From Termitomyces sp. T153 (lineage: Eukaryota; Basidiomycota; Agaricomycetes; Agaricales; Lyophyllaceae), in the NCBI GenBank assembly GCA_018296165.2, contig JACKQL020000032.1, positions 124,001-188,000 on the forward strand: DNA of 64,000 nucleotides, in the 5' to 3' direction. Under the pieces are notes generated by a model. It searched no databases, was not told the origin of the DNA, and saw only the letters and a program-made list of their open reading frames with translations. The first letter of the stretch is position 1, and each line of letters starts with the position of its first letter. Position numbers and translations under genes: made by a program. Shown here one piece after another: positions 11,417 to 24,011 of this stretch.

Positions 11417-13452
11417 TCATTGCTCATATTGGGGAGGTGCAGTGACCGCAGTGACTGCAGTGAATGTTGAAAGTCTACGGCGGTATCTGCTGCTCTCAGA
11501 GAGTTGTAGACTTTCCATCTCCCTGATTTCGTCCGGTGTCGGTGCCGGATCACGCAATGCTGCGTCGTAGGAAGGAACGGGAATGGGTGGCAAAGGTCCC
11601 CGAGATGGTCTTTGCATGTAATCGAGTGCAGGCGGCTGGGTACGATGACGGGAGGAACCAGATTCGGACATGCACGAGTTTGAGGTCTGTATCAGTGAAC
11701 GACGTGGCGAGTGTTGCGTTCCAATGGACATTTGGCTGGCTGAACCCAGGCTCGGGCCGATGTGATGACCAGAAGAACTACTGGCTTGTGACGGCATGGG
11801 GGGAACATATGGACCACACGGAGATTCCCAGCCTCCAAATGGGTCCTGGACCATATAGCCCATCCGGGAGTTGGCAGCGCTACTTGAGACGACTGATTGT
11901 ATGCTTCTATCCCCATAGCTCGCAGAACCCTTCAGTAAATTAGTAGAAGAATGAATGTCAGAGCTAGTGCCCGTAGATGTTGATTGAACATCGGAAGTGA
12001 CGGGTCGATCTGCCTGACTGAGGGTGGCAAGCATGGGACTTATGACAGTACTTTGTCTAGGCGGTGTTTGAGAACGATGTCTCGCTTTAGGGGATGTTAA
12101 TTTGCTTTTGAGGCCTTGAATGACAAGGTGGCGTTTGGAGCCCTGGCGACGGCGACAGAACCATACAAAAAAGCCAATGGCCATAAGGAGTAGGACACAA
12201 CCTACCACAGGCCCAACAATAACACCGATGCTGGAAGAATCTTGATGCGGTGGCGCTGGGGCTGTGTTGCCGCTTGATTAGATGTATGAGTCGATGTCTT
12301 TACTGGGGTAAACCTTGCAGCTCACGATGTGTTCGGGTCGATATCCTTCGATTCATGTTCGAAAACAGTAAATGAATTCAGGCACAACCTAGAGCTCAGA
12401 TTGACTATGGAGAGCTGGTGTGTCGTATTTGGATCCAATCCTGCACGGAAAAATAAGAGTGCATCCGGAATCGTCCATAGTGAAGTCCCATTAAAGATGT
12501 CCGAGTGTCCATCCAAGGACTATGTGGAGATATTGTGAGTTAGCTCCCGCTGGTTCTAATAACCCTAACTCACCACGCTGTACAGGCCATTTTCCGAACT
12601 AGCGAGGCCTTTTACGGCCACTGCATTCGCGCCACTGAATGAGAACGAGACAGTCGCATTGACTTGTGTTGTTTGGTAAAATGGTGAAGTCACAGTTGCA
12701 TTCGGAACACCGACTTGTGTATTAGGCGTCCAAATCCCGGAGTACACGAACGATTTTGTGTCGGTACTATCATAGAAGGCAGGTGATGGAGGATTTTCAC
12801 TGTTTATTGCGTTGATCTGATTGAATCATCACTCAAGACAAAAAACATCAACGAACTCATTCTCTAAAGCAGTCGACGTAATGGCAAAGTCAAAGCCCAA
12901 GTTTTCTGTGAAGTTGCCAACTGAAGATGGTTGGGCACTGAGAGTGACTGGATAATCGATGAGGATGACGAAATGACATCAACGAAGAATAATATAGCAT
13001 ACCGGTATGGAGTTTATTCAGTAGGTTCTGAGAGGAGAACAGAACAGAATCTGAGGATGGCGAGGTTATGTTGGTTTCATCATCAATTATAACATTGAAT
13101 AAGGAACTATTAGTGGACCCAAATAATGTTATTCCTGTCCCTATACAAGGAAACATGTCACTTGTAAGCCAGATCAAAGGGCTGCTGGGAACGGACCAAA
13201 GAACTTAAAAGTGACATTGGCATTTCTTAACGAGGTGTTATGATATGAATTTCCTCGGCTGATTTGGTCTGGGGAGGAGATATAATGTGATCCCGTATAC
13301 CACGTCCGCCATCCGCTCGCTGTTGCCGGACCATCGCCTAGTTGAAGAGTGATAAGGACTAAGCAAGGGTAGTAAAATGTCGCCAACTAACCATAAGGAC
13401 TGTATGATAAGTAAGGACTGGCATCGTCGATGGTGTAATTCCAGAGCGACAT
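11417..13452 (-). CDS. Single-pass membrane protein with ectodomain and Ser/Pro-rich cytoplasmic tail
   Basis: Likely start is the ATG at 13452 (MSLWNYTIDDASPYLSYSPY), an opening common in an expanded agaricomycete family of surface proteins of unknown role. The ectodomain is Thr/Ser/Asn-rich, spread over several short exons, and contains WRTWYTGSHY and TFKFFGPFPAAL. A hydrophobic segment VGCVLLLMAIGFFVWFC followed by RRRQGSKR is a clear stop-transfer sequence near 12150-12208. The tail (about 240 residues) is rich in Ser and Pro, with PPRQ and PPIPVPSYD motifs, and ends APPQYEQ. Exact exon joins in the ectodomain are not all worked out. A sensor or adhesin role is possible but unproven. Confidence 0.75.
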
Positions 13453-13618
13453 GATGGGTGTTAAAGAGATCAACTCACAATCCAGGAACGCACTGGCTTT
13501 TGAGGGGATCAAAAGTCAGGATCGAAACAGAACAGAATTTTGACAGTCAAAATACTGATCATCGCAAGTGATCGGTCATTGCAGGGGATGAAAGTGGCTG
13601 TGCAATCGCGCGAGCCTC

Positions 13619-16600
13619 ATGGTCATGGACGCCGATAAACACTGCGAGTTAATCGAGCAGATCGTCCATCCAGACTCCAACAATGCTCAGTCCCTTCTTA
13701 TTGACCTTCAACTTGCGGACCTGCCGACGCGCGAACAAGTGCATCGCGAGATAGAGGACAAGCTTCTCTTACCTCGGGAGACGCTACCAAAACACTGGTT
13801 GCCATCGTATCAAATGTACGACGATCCACGGAACCGATTTTTCTCTCTCGTTTCTGACGACGTATATCAGCCATTGGGAACATGAACTAGCCGTTCCGTC
13901 CCTTCTTACATCTAATCCATCCCCACCTCCGACTGCACTGACGTTCATACGGACCGGACTTCGCGGACGCGTCACAGGTTATATTGAAGTAGAATTCATT
14001 TGTCTCTCAGCTTTCCTCTTTTCTAACGTTTCTGATGGCATAGACACCAAATCCACGCGTAATGACTGGATTGACTTCAACATCTTTGGATCGCGCTCCT
14101 GCAACCAGTAAAAGCTTTGTCCGGGGTAAATCTGGCTATGTGCCATTCTGGCCAGGTGGTCTTGAGGATCCTTTGATTAGCACAAATGAGGAAATTCATG
14201 GGCAAGGCTCTAAGGGTCTCAGAACAATTGCTCCGGGCCTCAGCAGAGGATTGTGTCTTCCTGAAGATGAAATAGAAGACGAGGATCTGATTGCTCTCGA
14301 CGATCTAGTGGGATCACGTTCGGAGGATGGCATGGTATTTCCTGATCTTTTGTGATTGTTTCTTTCCTCAACCTCAATCATTACTGTAAGGTTGCAAAAG
14401 ACTCCAGTGCAATGGTTGAAAAACATGACCTACCACCTCCTGCACTGAGTGAAATAGATGAACTGTTACCAACAACGGTCGGTTGTTGCTTTGTAGGAGA
14501 TGACCATAATTTTGATCGATCTGGAGTCTTCAGACTACTCATCTAAAGCCGAGTAAACCACAAAGGCGGCTCAAACGTGCAAATATACAAAAACGCGACT
14601 GGGCGCATGTCATCGATGTCAACACTCCGTTATCCAATTTCCACGAGCTCGTGCCAGAGATGGCTCACAAGGTATTCAGCATATGCCATGTGTCGTTATC
14701 CAATGGTATACTGATCATTCATCATAGTACCCCTTTGAGCTTGATACATTTCAAAAACAAGCCGTTTATCATCTGGAGATGGGTGATTCTGTTTTTGTCG
14801 CTGCTCATACATCAGCTGGGAAGACAGTCGTCGCGGAATACGCCATTGCTCTAGCTGAAAAGCACATGACACGGTGAGGGTTCCCGCGATGAAGCTTCTC
14901 AGCAGTGCCAGGATTCTGACCCACGAACAAACAGCGCGATTTATACATCACCAATCAAAGCGCTGTCTAACCAAAAATTTCGGGATTTTAAACAGACATT
15001 CTCTTCTTCCTCCGTTGGTATCTTGACCGGCGATGTGCAGATCAACCCTGAGGCATCCTGTCTCGTTATGACGACGGAGATTCTGCGGAGTATGCTGTAT
15101 AAAGGTGCTGATCTTATTCGTGATGTTGAATTTGTGATTTTCGACGAAGTTCACTACGTGAACGATGCTGAAGTACGTTTCTCTTACGATTTTGCGAGAG
15201 CGAAGCTCACTCAAACTGTAGCGAGGTGTTGTCTGGGAGGAGGTTATCATTATGCTCCCTGATCATGTCAACATTATTCTCCTGTCGGCCACTGTTCCCA
15301 ATACCAAGGAATTCGCAGACTGGGTCGGGTATGATCGAGGATCCTCTCTAGTTTTGTGCCCATTGCTAACTGGAACCTAGGCGAACGAAGAAAAAAGACA
15401 TATACGTTATCTCAACAGCTCAAAGGCCTGTCCCGCTAGAACATTACCTCTACGCAGGAAGAGAGCTGTATAAGATCGTGGACGCTAAAAGAAATTTCTT
15501 GGGTCAAGGGCAGGTACCCTTATCCTGTTAGATATGTTCTCGTTCTCACGATTTATCAGATACAAGGATGCCGGAGAAGCATTGAGACGAAAACAAGACA
15601 AGGAACGGGAAGCCGCTGGATTACCTCCCGTTCAACGTCTTGGCGCAAGAGGTGCTGCTCCTGCGCAACGTGGAGGGCAACGAGGTGGATCAGCAGCGCG
15701 TGGTAGCCGTGGGGTACCACCAATAGTACGGGGCCGCGGCGGTGGCGGAGGTGGAGCCCCTCGAAATAATTTTGCCAGCGTTGACAGGCATCTTTATGTG
15801 CATCTAGTTGGCCACCTTCGGAAGAAAGCCCTCCTTCCGGTTGTGATATTTACCTTTTCCAAGAAGCGGTGTGAAGAAAACGCAGGAACGCTCACGAATG
15901 TTGACTTGTGCACTTCGGTGGAAAAAAGTGAAGTCCATGTGGCTACAGAGAAAGCTCTCTCACGATTAAAAGGTAGAAATTTTCATCCTTCAGTTTTCCC
16001 GAGATGTGATACATAAACTTTTTTAGGATCTGACAAACAGCTACCGCAGATCGGACGCATGCGTGATCTGCTTTCTCGAGGAATTGGAGTACATCACGGA
16101 GGCCTTCTCCCCCTGGTCAAAGAAGTTCGTCATCAATAACTTCCACATGCTATCACTTACATCTCAATCAGCTTGTCGAAATTCTTTTTGCGCGTGGATT
16201 AGTCAAAGTCCTGTTTGCCACAGAAACTTTCGCAATGGTACGAGAGCATGGGATTTGACCGCTTCTGTCTTCTAAACAATGATCTAACAGGGAGTGAACA
16301 TGCCAGCTAAATGTGTAGTCTTCTCTGGGATCCGGAAGCATGACGGACGTAGCTTCCGCGATGTCCTCCCGGGGGAATATACACAAATGGCAGGTCGTGC
16401 GGGTCGTCGCGGATTGGACCCCACCGGGACCGTCATCATAGTCGCTAATGATTCACTACCAGAAGTGCGTCTTTTCGGTTAGTAGTATTCTTTTAAGTCT
16501 TTGATCGGAACACAGCAAACTACACTGCATACTATGATGCTTGGCACACCTGGGAAACTGTCATCGCAGTTCAGGTTGACATACAATATGATTCTGAATC

Positions 16601-18462
16601 TTCTCCGTGTCGAGGCGCTAAAGGTGGAAGAGATGATCAAGCGGAGCTTTTCAGAAAATGCATCTCAACGTCTGTTGCCCGAACAGCAGAAGAAAGTCGT
16701 TGAGGCAAGTGTCAGGTTACAAGGAGTGGTTGCGAAAAACTGAAAACTCTTTCTAGAGCGAGAAGGTTCTGTCTACGTTACAAAAACTCGACTGTGACGT
16801 TTGTTCGCCCGATATCTCCGAATCATATGACGATGCCTTTGACGTTGTGGCTTTAAATCGAAAGTTGTTGAGCATGGCTGTTGCTCATCCGCAAGGTGCC
16901 AAGTCTATGTTGGGAGGTCGTGTCGTAATTTTGCGTGACGGCGTGAGCATCTATTATTTTTTCCCATTCATCTTCTATCTAATAAAAATAGCACTTTAAA
17001 ACCTATACAGCCGCAATCTTGTTGAAAGCTGCCCCGTTGCAGACTTCAGAATCTGGTCTGCTGGAGAAAGTGAGAACGTATTATGTTTTGGCTTTAGTGG
17101 ATCCAGAAACAAAGAGCGGAGATCACGGTGTGTATTTTTTTTGTAAAAAGCACTGGAATACGTCGTCACATGGACATATCTAGATGTTGATGACCAAGCC
17201 ATACCGCCTTACTGGCCTCCGACCCCTGAGGCTTTGGTTGTTGATAAGGGGATTTACGAGCTAAGGGCAGTTTCATTGACTAGTGTGTCCTTAGTGACGA
17301 ACAGATCGGTCAAGGTAGATGCGTTTACGATCTAGCATAGAGCGGTTGACTAATTATTTCAAAGGTCGAAGTAGACAGTATTGTAGAGAGGCATCTTATC
17401 TCTCGTATGAAAGATGGAGTCGCTGCTCTCCAAACGCTTGTTGATGAGTGGCTATCCTCTGGTGTAATACCCGAAAATGAGTGGGAAAGAATGCGTGCCT
17501 TAGACTTCCAGGATCTTCTACAAACCAGGAATTCCATCACACGGAGACTTTCGAGAAGATCGTGTATGTTATGTAGTGACTTCACAGATCATGTAAGGTA
17601 TCATCTCACGTCTTTCTCGGACGTAACTTTGACCATATTTTCCGCAGTATATGGTGGTTCACGCAGAGAAGGTTCTCCGAGCGAACATAACAAATCTTAA
17701 GCTTGCAATATCAGATCAGAATTTAGAGCTTATCCCAGATTATGAACAACGAGTGGCGGTTTTGCAAGAACTAAAGTTCATTGACGAGAATGCGACTGTC
17801 CTCCTAAAAGGCCGAGTAGCCTGTGAAGTGAGTCTTTTGGACTTCCCATGTGTTTGTATATTCATCTTTCAAGATCAATTCTGCGAATGAGCTTGTCCTG
17901 ACGGAGCTTATCCTGGAAAATACTTTGGCAAATTATGAGCCAGAAGAGGTCGTTGCTTTGTTGTCGTGTTTCGTGTTTCAAGAAAAGACCGACGTGGAAC
18001 CCGTTATACCTCCAAAGCTTGAAGAAGGCCGAGATGCCATTCTAGCCATTAGTGATCGGGTTGGAAGAGTTCAGGATTATCACAAAGTTGCTGTAGAGGA
18101 CTTCCGTTCAAGCCTCAAATTCGGACTGGTTGAGGTCGTGTATGAATGGGCCAAAGGCATGGTATGCACCACATTACTTTACTTTGCCTTCCTCAAAAAT
18201 GCTTATGATATCAGCCATTCGAACAAATTACCGCTCTTACCGATGTTGCTGAAGGTACAATTGTCCGAGTTATCACTCGGTTGGACGAGACGTGTAGAGA
18301 AGTCAGAGATGCGGCGCGCGTTATTGGTGATGCAGCTTTGTTTAAAAAGATGGAAGAAGCTCAGATTAAGATCAAGCGAGATAGCAAGTGTCTTTTCTTC
18401 TGCCACATAACTTGGCTAATTGTTACCCTGCAGTCGTATTTGCGGCAAGTTTGTATTTTTAG
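13619..18462 (+). CDS. SKI2: SKI2-type DEVH RNA helicase (cytoplasmic exosome cofactor)
   Basis: Helicase of the Ski complex that feeds mRNA to the cytoplasmic exosome. The N-terminus (from 13619; the first intron 13816-13870 joins [18 protein letters not shown]) has the Ski2 segments [14 protein letters not shown] and [15 protein letters not shown]. Helicase motifs follow: AAHTSAGKT (I), [16 protein letters not shown] in [11 protein letters not shown] (II), LLSATVPNT (III), [30 protein letters not shown] and [12 protein letters not shown] (VI). An RG/RGG-rich insert (about 15645-15770) sits just before the second RecA domain, where Ski2 proteins carry extra sequence. The C-terminal half holds the arch and helical DSHCT region ([20 protein letters not shown]). 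The last intron uses a GC donor (18384) and restores the family end [12 protein letters not shown]. More than ten introns. Confidence 0.92.
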
Positions 18463-18586
18463 CCTATCACGTGGGGACGCGTCTGTGGCGCGTCAGGGGT
18501 CATATTTTGTACTGTTTACTCTTGGTTGTATAATTGTAACGGAATCGCGTCCATAATTCACTTCTTGATAACCATCATCTTGAGAG

Positions 18587-20406
18587 ATGGCGAAACCTCT
18601 CAATACTATCAGCGATACACCTTACTCCACACTAATATTTTCTGAACCAATTTCCTTCCCAGGACGTGCTACCAAGAAACGCACTCACAACTACAGCGAT
18701 GATGGCATTGACGATGATTCTCAGAAGACGAGAAGAGTAAACCCACAGCGTTTAGCGGCTCGCCTTGGTCCCGGGATTGTGGCCGAAATGGAAGCTTTGA
18801 TATATCCCGGTGCCAAGATGCCATCGTTCGAAGTTCGGCGAGTTCTTCAAGAACGGTACTCCGTCGACAGGCGACACATCTATGATTACTTCCATTCGAG
18901 AGGTTCGCTTTGTTTTTGACAGAAGCTTGTTTGCTCACCAAGATGTCAGGTCTGCGCGTCGCGAAGGAAGACAGACATCTCAATTTGACTCGAGGACGAT
19001 TGTCGAAAGCTCTTGAACGACAAACGGCTGAAAAGGTGCGAAATCACTCATTAGCTTTGCTTCGGGCAGCTTTCTACAGCTTTGGCAATTACCAGCCATC
19101 ATCTGACGCACTATCTGACACAACGTGTTCCACGGAGAAAGCCGATCGCCAACCAGAGGAAAACCAGCAACTTGCGAATACTGAAAGAGACTCTCTAGTT
19201 GAAACTCAGATAGTTTCAGCTTCAACGATTAAACGTCCCATCGTGAACCATACAGAAATACTTGGCAACACAGAACAGTTGTCTACCAGAAATGCTAAAC
19301 TCGTGGCTGCAGGAAGGATAACTGGACAGTCTGGACCCAATCATGGTCGTTCTCGAAACACTGCCTCTGAAGGAGTTCTTTTAGCTAAGGATAAGTCTGT
19401 TTCCAAAAAGCGCAAAATGAATCTCGCAACATCGACACAGATCAAAACCTTTTCTGCCAGACCTCCATCACCGTGTCCTGTATTTGCTCTTGCGGACAAT
19501 GCTTCAGATATCTTATGCGATGATCTCTCTCTTTCCAGCTATTTCGAGTCTTCAGAGCTCTTCCTTGGCCTTTGTGATGTCACGGAGTCCCCATTCAACG
19601 ATTATGGACCGAAGACTCCCTCTATCATTGAAGAACATCGCGCTTTAACTCAAGCCGAACGCCAGGAGTTGTACAATTTTATCAACGACAACATCGGCGT
19701 ATCTTCTGGAATCATGGAACAGGCTGGAACTTATACTGCACATATGAAGGAACGTACTCAGCATTACTTCGATCGCATATTGTCCCAGGCGCACTATGCA
19801 ACAAGAATCTTCCCTGAAACCCATGACGGACTGCTTTTTGATTCCAGCGTTTCGGCGGATGATGTGGATTTTCGAAACTGGCTTTCTGATTATGATCAAG
19901 ATCTCGACGAGAACTGTTGTACTGATTCATTTTACTATTCTGGTGACCCCTGGCCGCACGAGGGCAAAGCGATATCCAATATTCTTCCGCAGCATGGTTC
20001 TGCGGTCCGCGATCTTGTCATGCAAAAGTCCGAACGTGCTATATTTTCCTCGCATCCCAGCAACTTGGAATCCTCTGTCACCGAAAATACCCAATTTGGA
20101 CCACTGCACTATGATTATACTGTAGATCTTCCGACTAGAGCCTTTCAATCTCCATTGCCCGACAAACCTGCTGACCGCTCAGCAGAGTCCCAGACGTTAC
20201 ATTCTAGTTTTTCGCACCATAGGCGACACAACACGCGGCTACGATTAACACCCTTCGTTCAGAAGACGACGACCCAAAATTCGGACGTTTCTATGTCAAA
20301 TGGCTTGAGTGAAATATCCAACCCTTTCCCCGACTATAATAATCGGCTCTTTTTGCACATCTCGAGACCTCGTCTACGAACATCATCAGCTGGTGGTGGC
20401 CTGTGA
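18587..20406 (+). CDS. Homeodomain-like protein with long Ser/Asp-rich C-terminus
   Basis: Two exons (18587-18902 and 18950-20406) give 590 residues. The only ordered-looking part is at residues 45-120: RVNPQRLAARLGPGIVAEME, MPSFEVRRVLQERYSVDRRH and IYDYFHSRGLRV. The spacing and the basic-aromatic end resemble the second and third helices of a homeodomain, with YFHSRG where WFQNRR would be. A basic N-terminal tract (ATKKRTHN) could be a nuclear signal. The rest is low-complexity, acidic and Ser-rich, with no known domain. It could be a transcription factor, but the match is by eye and atypical. It starts 124 bp after SKI2 on the same strand. Confidence 0.72.
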
Positions 20407-20642
20407 TTCAAAGATGAGCGTAACCTGTTCAAAGTTATGCTTTCCGCGGGGTCAATATACCATACCTCACAAACAAAAATTCACAGAAACTTGATACTCC
20501 ACACGTGAAACCTTTTCAGAGCAACCTTCGCTTTTATTCCCATTTCGTTACAGAGGATCAGGAAATTCAATCGTATATAGATGTGATAACACTAGATTCA
20601 AAATAGATAAGCATGAGTTTTTCTGTGAAATGGAAGTTAGAA

Positions 20643-21857
20643 CTATCGCAAATGCCCAGACCAACTATTGAGATATGGATATATATCGTCCGGCTTGCTA
20701 TCACCGCTGTACTGTAATGTGTCATGCGATATCTGTTCCACAGACGTGTCAAATTTAGTGGACATGGGGAATAGCAAGTCAGATGCACAGGAAGAACACC
20801 TCGGCTTTGGGAAAACCGAACTCCTTTTCGATGATGGCATGTAAAACTCTTCGCAAGCTGTGGCTAATTTGGACAATGGAATGATAGGTATAGGCCGGGC
20901 TGGGCGCGGCTGGTGAAGTTCGGGAAGCAGGACCGGTGTTGGGGGGGTGGGAGGGCAACTCGACGAAGCTGTTGAAACCGAGGAATAGGAGGAGGCTGAT
21001 GCTGGTGATGATGGAATTAAATTAGGAGATGCGATTGTGATTGGTGATACAATTGATACAGATTGGGATGATGCAGAGGGACGATGATGCGGAGATCCAG
21101 TGGAGTCATAATGGTAGTTGTGGAGCTGGGGCCGTACCATAGAGTCACCACTGTCTAGCAGATTGGCATCTTCGAAGGATGTAGCAGATGTCAATGATAA
21201 CGGTGATGTAGGACCGAAGAGGTCATCTTCAAGGGGACTCCCACGCCAATCTGCCTCGTAGGAAGTTTGATTGTATTGTGGGCAGGAAAGAGAAGATCGA
21301 GTTACGGAGACGGGAATATAACATGAGACGGTGTTGTCCCTCGTCGGCCATTGCGTCGCCGCATCAGGGTATGATCGCCGATGGTAAGGAGAGCCGTAAG
21401 ACGTTGTGTCGAATTCCATTTCCCCGTCTTTCCAAACTCTAGTTTCTTGACAGGGGGAAAATGACAGGTCGTTTTCTTCACCACGTAGACTGCTGTTACA
21501 CCATATTTTATATGAATCGCTGGTTGATGAATGAAACACGGGTTTCATGTCGGAGAGACGGGATGATTCGCCGCACTTATAGAATGTCGGACTATGTGCG
21601 GGGGCAATTGATGACCCCTCGGATCGAGGAAATGCTCCATCGAAACCATACAAAAGAAAAGAAGGCGAGCTGGCAAAAGCAGAATAATTGATATCCATCT
21701 CCAAGACAAAGTAGATGTGTGGGTCGTAGGGAGGGGATGACCGGGGGAAGTAGGAAGGATGGTGAAAGCAAGTTGCACTATTGACAAGCTTTTTAAGGGT
21801 CAAAGAGATGTCCTGATTGATGGCAGCATCTTTATCTGAACCGGTGGCGCGGGACAT
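20643..21857 (-). CDS. Serine/proline-rich protein of unknown function
   Basis: An intronless frame of 404 codons with an ATG at 21857 and TAG at 20643-20645. The protein is rich in Ser, Pro and Tyr. It has a 70-residue Ser/Ala/Pro tract (PSSPASASSYSSVSTASSSC followed by PPTPPTPVLLPELHQPRPAR) and no membrane segment or signal peptide. I recognise no family. The length of the frame, its normal codon composition and the 1.1 kb non-coding stretch upstream support a real gene, possibly a regulatory or intrinsically disordered protein. It is convergent with the homeodomain-like gene, 236 bp apart. Confidence 0.62.
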   Translation of the reverse strand: MSRATGSDKDAAINQDISLTLKKLVNSATCFHHPSYFPRSSPPYDPHIYFVLEMDINYSAFASSPSFLLYGFDGAFPRSEGSSIAPAHSPTFYKCGESSRLSDMKPVFHSSTSDSYKIWCNSSLRGEENDLSFSPCQETRVWKDGEMEFDTTSYGSPYHRRSYPDAATQWPTRDNTVSCYIPVSVTRSSLSCPQYNQTSYEADWRGSPLEDDLFGPTSPLSLTSATSFEDANLLDSGDSMVRPQLHNYHYDSTGSPHHRPSASSQSVSIVSPITIASPNLIPSSPASASSYSSVSTASSSCPPTPPTPVLLPELHQPRPARPIPIIPLSKLATACEEFYMPSSKRSSVFPKPRCSSCASDLLFPMSTKFDTSVEQISHDTLQYSGDSKPDDIYPYLNSWSGHLR

Positions 21858-22961
21858 CTATGACTGTACATTGAAAGAAGAACAGTGATCACCGAATTAT
21901 GAAGTCAAGGAGGGCGTAGCCCAACAACGGATCCAGGAACACCGCGCAATTAATCGCCGCAACCGGGGAAGAGAAGAGAGCGTTGCATTTGGAGGGCATG
22001 GATCACTTTGGTGTTATGCAGCGCCAAAAAAGGCTGTGGAACAAGGCAGGGAAGATGAATCAAGCCTGAAGACAAAAATGGAAGGGCAACTAAAACTGAT
22101 ATCGACGGTTCCTTGCGTAGTGGATCAGATGGATGGCCACATCATATCAGGGTAATCAGCAGACCTAGCCCAAGATTGAACGAAGTGACCAGAGACGGGG
22201 TTGGAGTCGAGTGGAAGAAGCAGAAAGAAGCCTCGTGTTTGAAGACAAGTATTGTGATTAACCTTAAAACAGTCGCGACAAGATAGTAATGGCCGCGTGT
22301 ATTTGCAACTCACTGGCTTGAAACTAGGACCCCCGCAATAAGAGCGTGTGAGAGGTGAGGTAACCGTCGGATCTCAAGCATTGATCAAGTAGTAGATCGT
22401 GTCTAGGAGTAGAATCACTACATAGCGAGCAAATGTTGCAAGTGCCTGTGCAACTGCTGTAACGTTGATCGTGAGAATGCGGGGTTCGTCCGATTGCTCT
22501 TTTACCCATATCGAATCCCCAAAGGATACCCATTATTTGCAATTCACAGCATACATATATAATATGTGGTCATGGCCGTCAGTCAAGTAAGAGTGCCTTT
22601 CCGAGAGACCAGAACGGCCTGGTATGAGCGATTGATCAAATCAGATAAAAGATTCGGTATTTGTGTGATGACAACACTGATCATGATGTCGCATAAACGA
22701 TCGTTATACATACTTGCAACACAGAACCATGGAGTACTATCATGACCCGAACACTTCGAGCATCGGCAGAAGCTTGTCGATCTGCGGAAGGCAATGAATA
22801 CTTATGAAGGAATGAAGATGTATTATAGGTGGGAAGATGAATGTTGGGAATTCGCCACATTATGTAACAATATCTTCTGTCTCTCGACGGACAATCACAA
22901 TACCTCCCACACCCAGGTAAAAATGAGATGGTGCATGGAAGAGCCCGCGTGCCAGGGTAGC
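21858..22961. other. Long non-coding stretch upstream of the Ser-rich gene
   Basis: About 1.1 kb between the Ser-rich gene start and the end of the R3HCC1-like gene. It holds only short ORFs. Such a length is large for this gene-dense region, so it may hold an extended promoter or a long 5' leader with upstream ORFs. Confidence 0.45.
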
Positions 22962-23790
22962 TCATTGAGCCACTGCAAGGCCTCCCATTGCCTTTTGGAC
23001 TTCCCTCATTGCCTGATCGACACTGCCACCCTGTGAGGGGCTGCTTCCCGGGCTACCGCTGCCACCATTGAGTACTCGAGGCCCCAAAGCCGGATGCCTC
23101 ACGCCGAGGGCAGCACCCAGCATTCGTTTACCCGGATCACCGATGCGGGGACCTCCACCATTGAGGTCGGATGGCAGGCTCGTCGCAATTATGGCAGGGT
23201 CCGCCGGAGGGGCAGCTGCCTCGCCTAGAGATGAATTGATGAGGTAATTTAGAGTGGGATGGGTGGGGAGAGAGGGAAGGGTGGGGGATGGCTCGCGGCC
23301 GTTGGAAGGAGGGTGTTCGGGGATGGTGATGTGCTGGCTGGTGCGGTTTGACGCTGTGCGAGCAGGAGGAAAGGCAGAAACCGAGGCAGAGCGTACGTTG
23401 TGGGCACGCGAAGGATACTGGCCACGTGAGTTCACAGTTTGGATGATGGTCTGCGCGTCGGGCCCGTCGTACGGCCTGATTGTCGCAGACGCACCGTTGG
23501 AGGACAAAAGGATTCCAGGAGGAGCCGCTATCGTCTGCAGATATGCACGTTTTGCTGCCCACCGTCAGCCATTGCAGCCGCAACACACCACCTCGCTCAC
23601 CTACAACAGGGTCTTGAAACACAATCAGAAGGCTTGTGTCGTCTCTCCATTTGATCTTGAAGCCTCCGTTCATGGTTTCATATTCAGAGAACGCGGATTG
23701 AATGTCCTTAGTCTTGAGTTCCTTGGAAAAGCCGGTCAAAGACAGAATACGGGTGACCGAGGCAGAAAGGCCGGCAATCGATGCTGACAT
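22962..23790 (-). CDS. R3HCC1-like RNA-recognition-motif protein
   Basis: Two exons (23601-23790 and 22962-23554) with a 46-nt intron give 260 residues. The N-terminal 75 residues form an RRM-like fold: LSLTGFSKELKTKDIQSAFS, GGFKIKWRDDTSLLIVFQDP, then VVAKRAYLQTIAAPPG across the splice. This combination, a partner helix then an IKW-DDT-L-VF strand and a following AKRAYL helix, matches the RRM of animal R3HCC1/R3HCC1L and related fungal proteins. The rest is disordered and rich in Pro, Ser and Gly, ending GGLAVAQ. No R3H domain is seen. RNA binding is inferred from the fold. Confidence 0.72.
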
Positions 23791-24011
23791 TGTGGATAGC
23801 GGTGTGGGAGGCGAGGAACGACGAAATGTATTTAAAATGCAACGTAGAGGTAGAACTAGTCAAAGCTAAGAAAAAGCGAGCGTATTTGGAGACGAAAAGT
23901 ATTACAGCGGACGATGACGGCAGTAGAAACTTGATTCACTTTCAGCATCATCCCGTCTTTTGCTGATTAAACATTCCCACACTCATAATCTATACAATTC
24001 TAATATAGACA

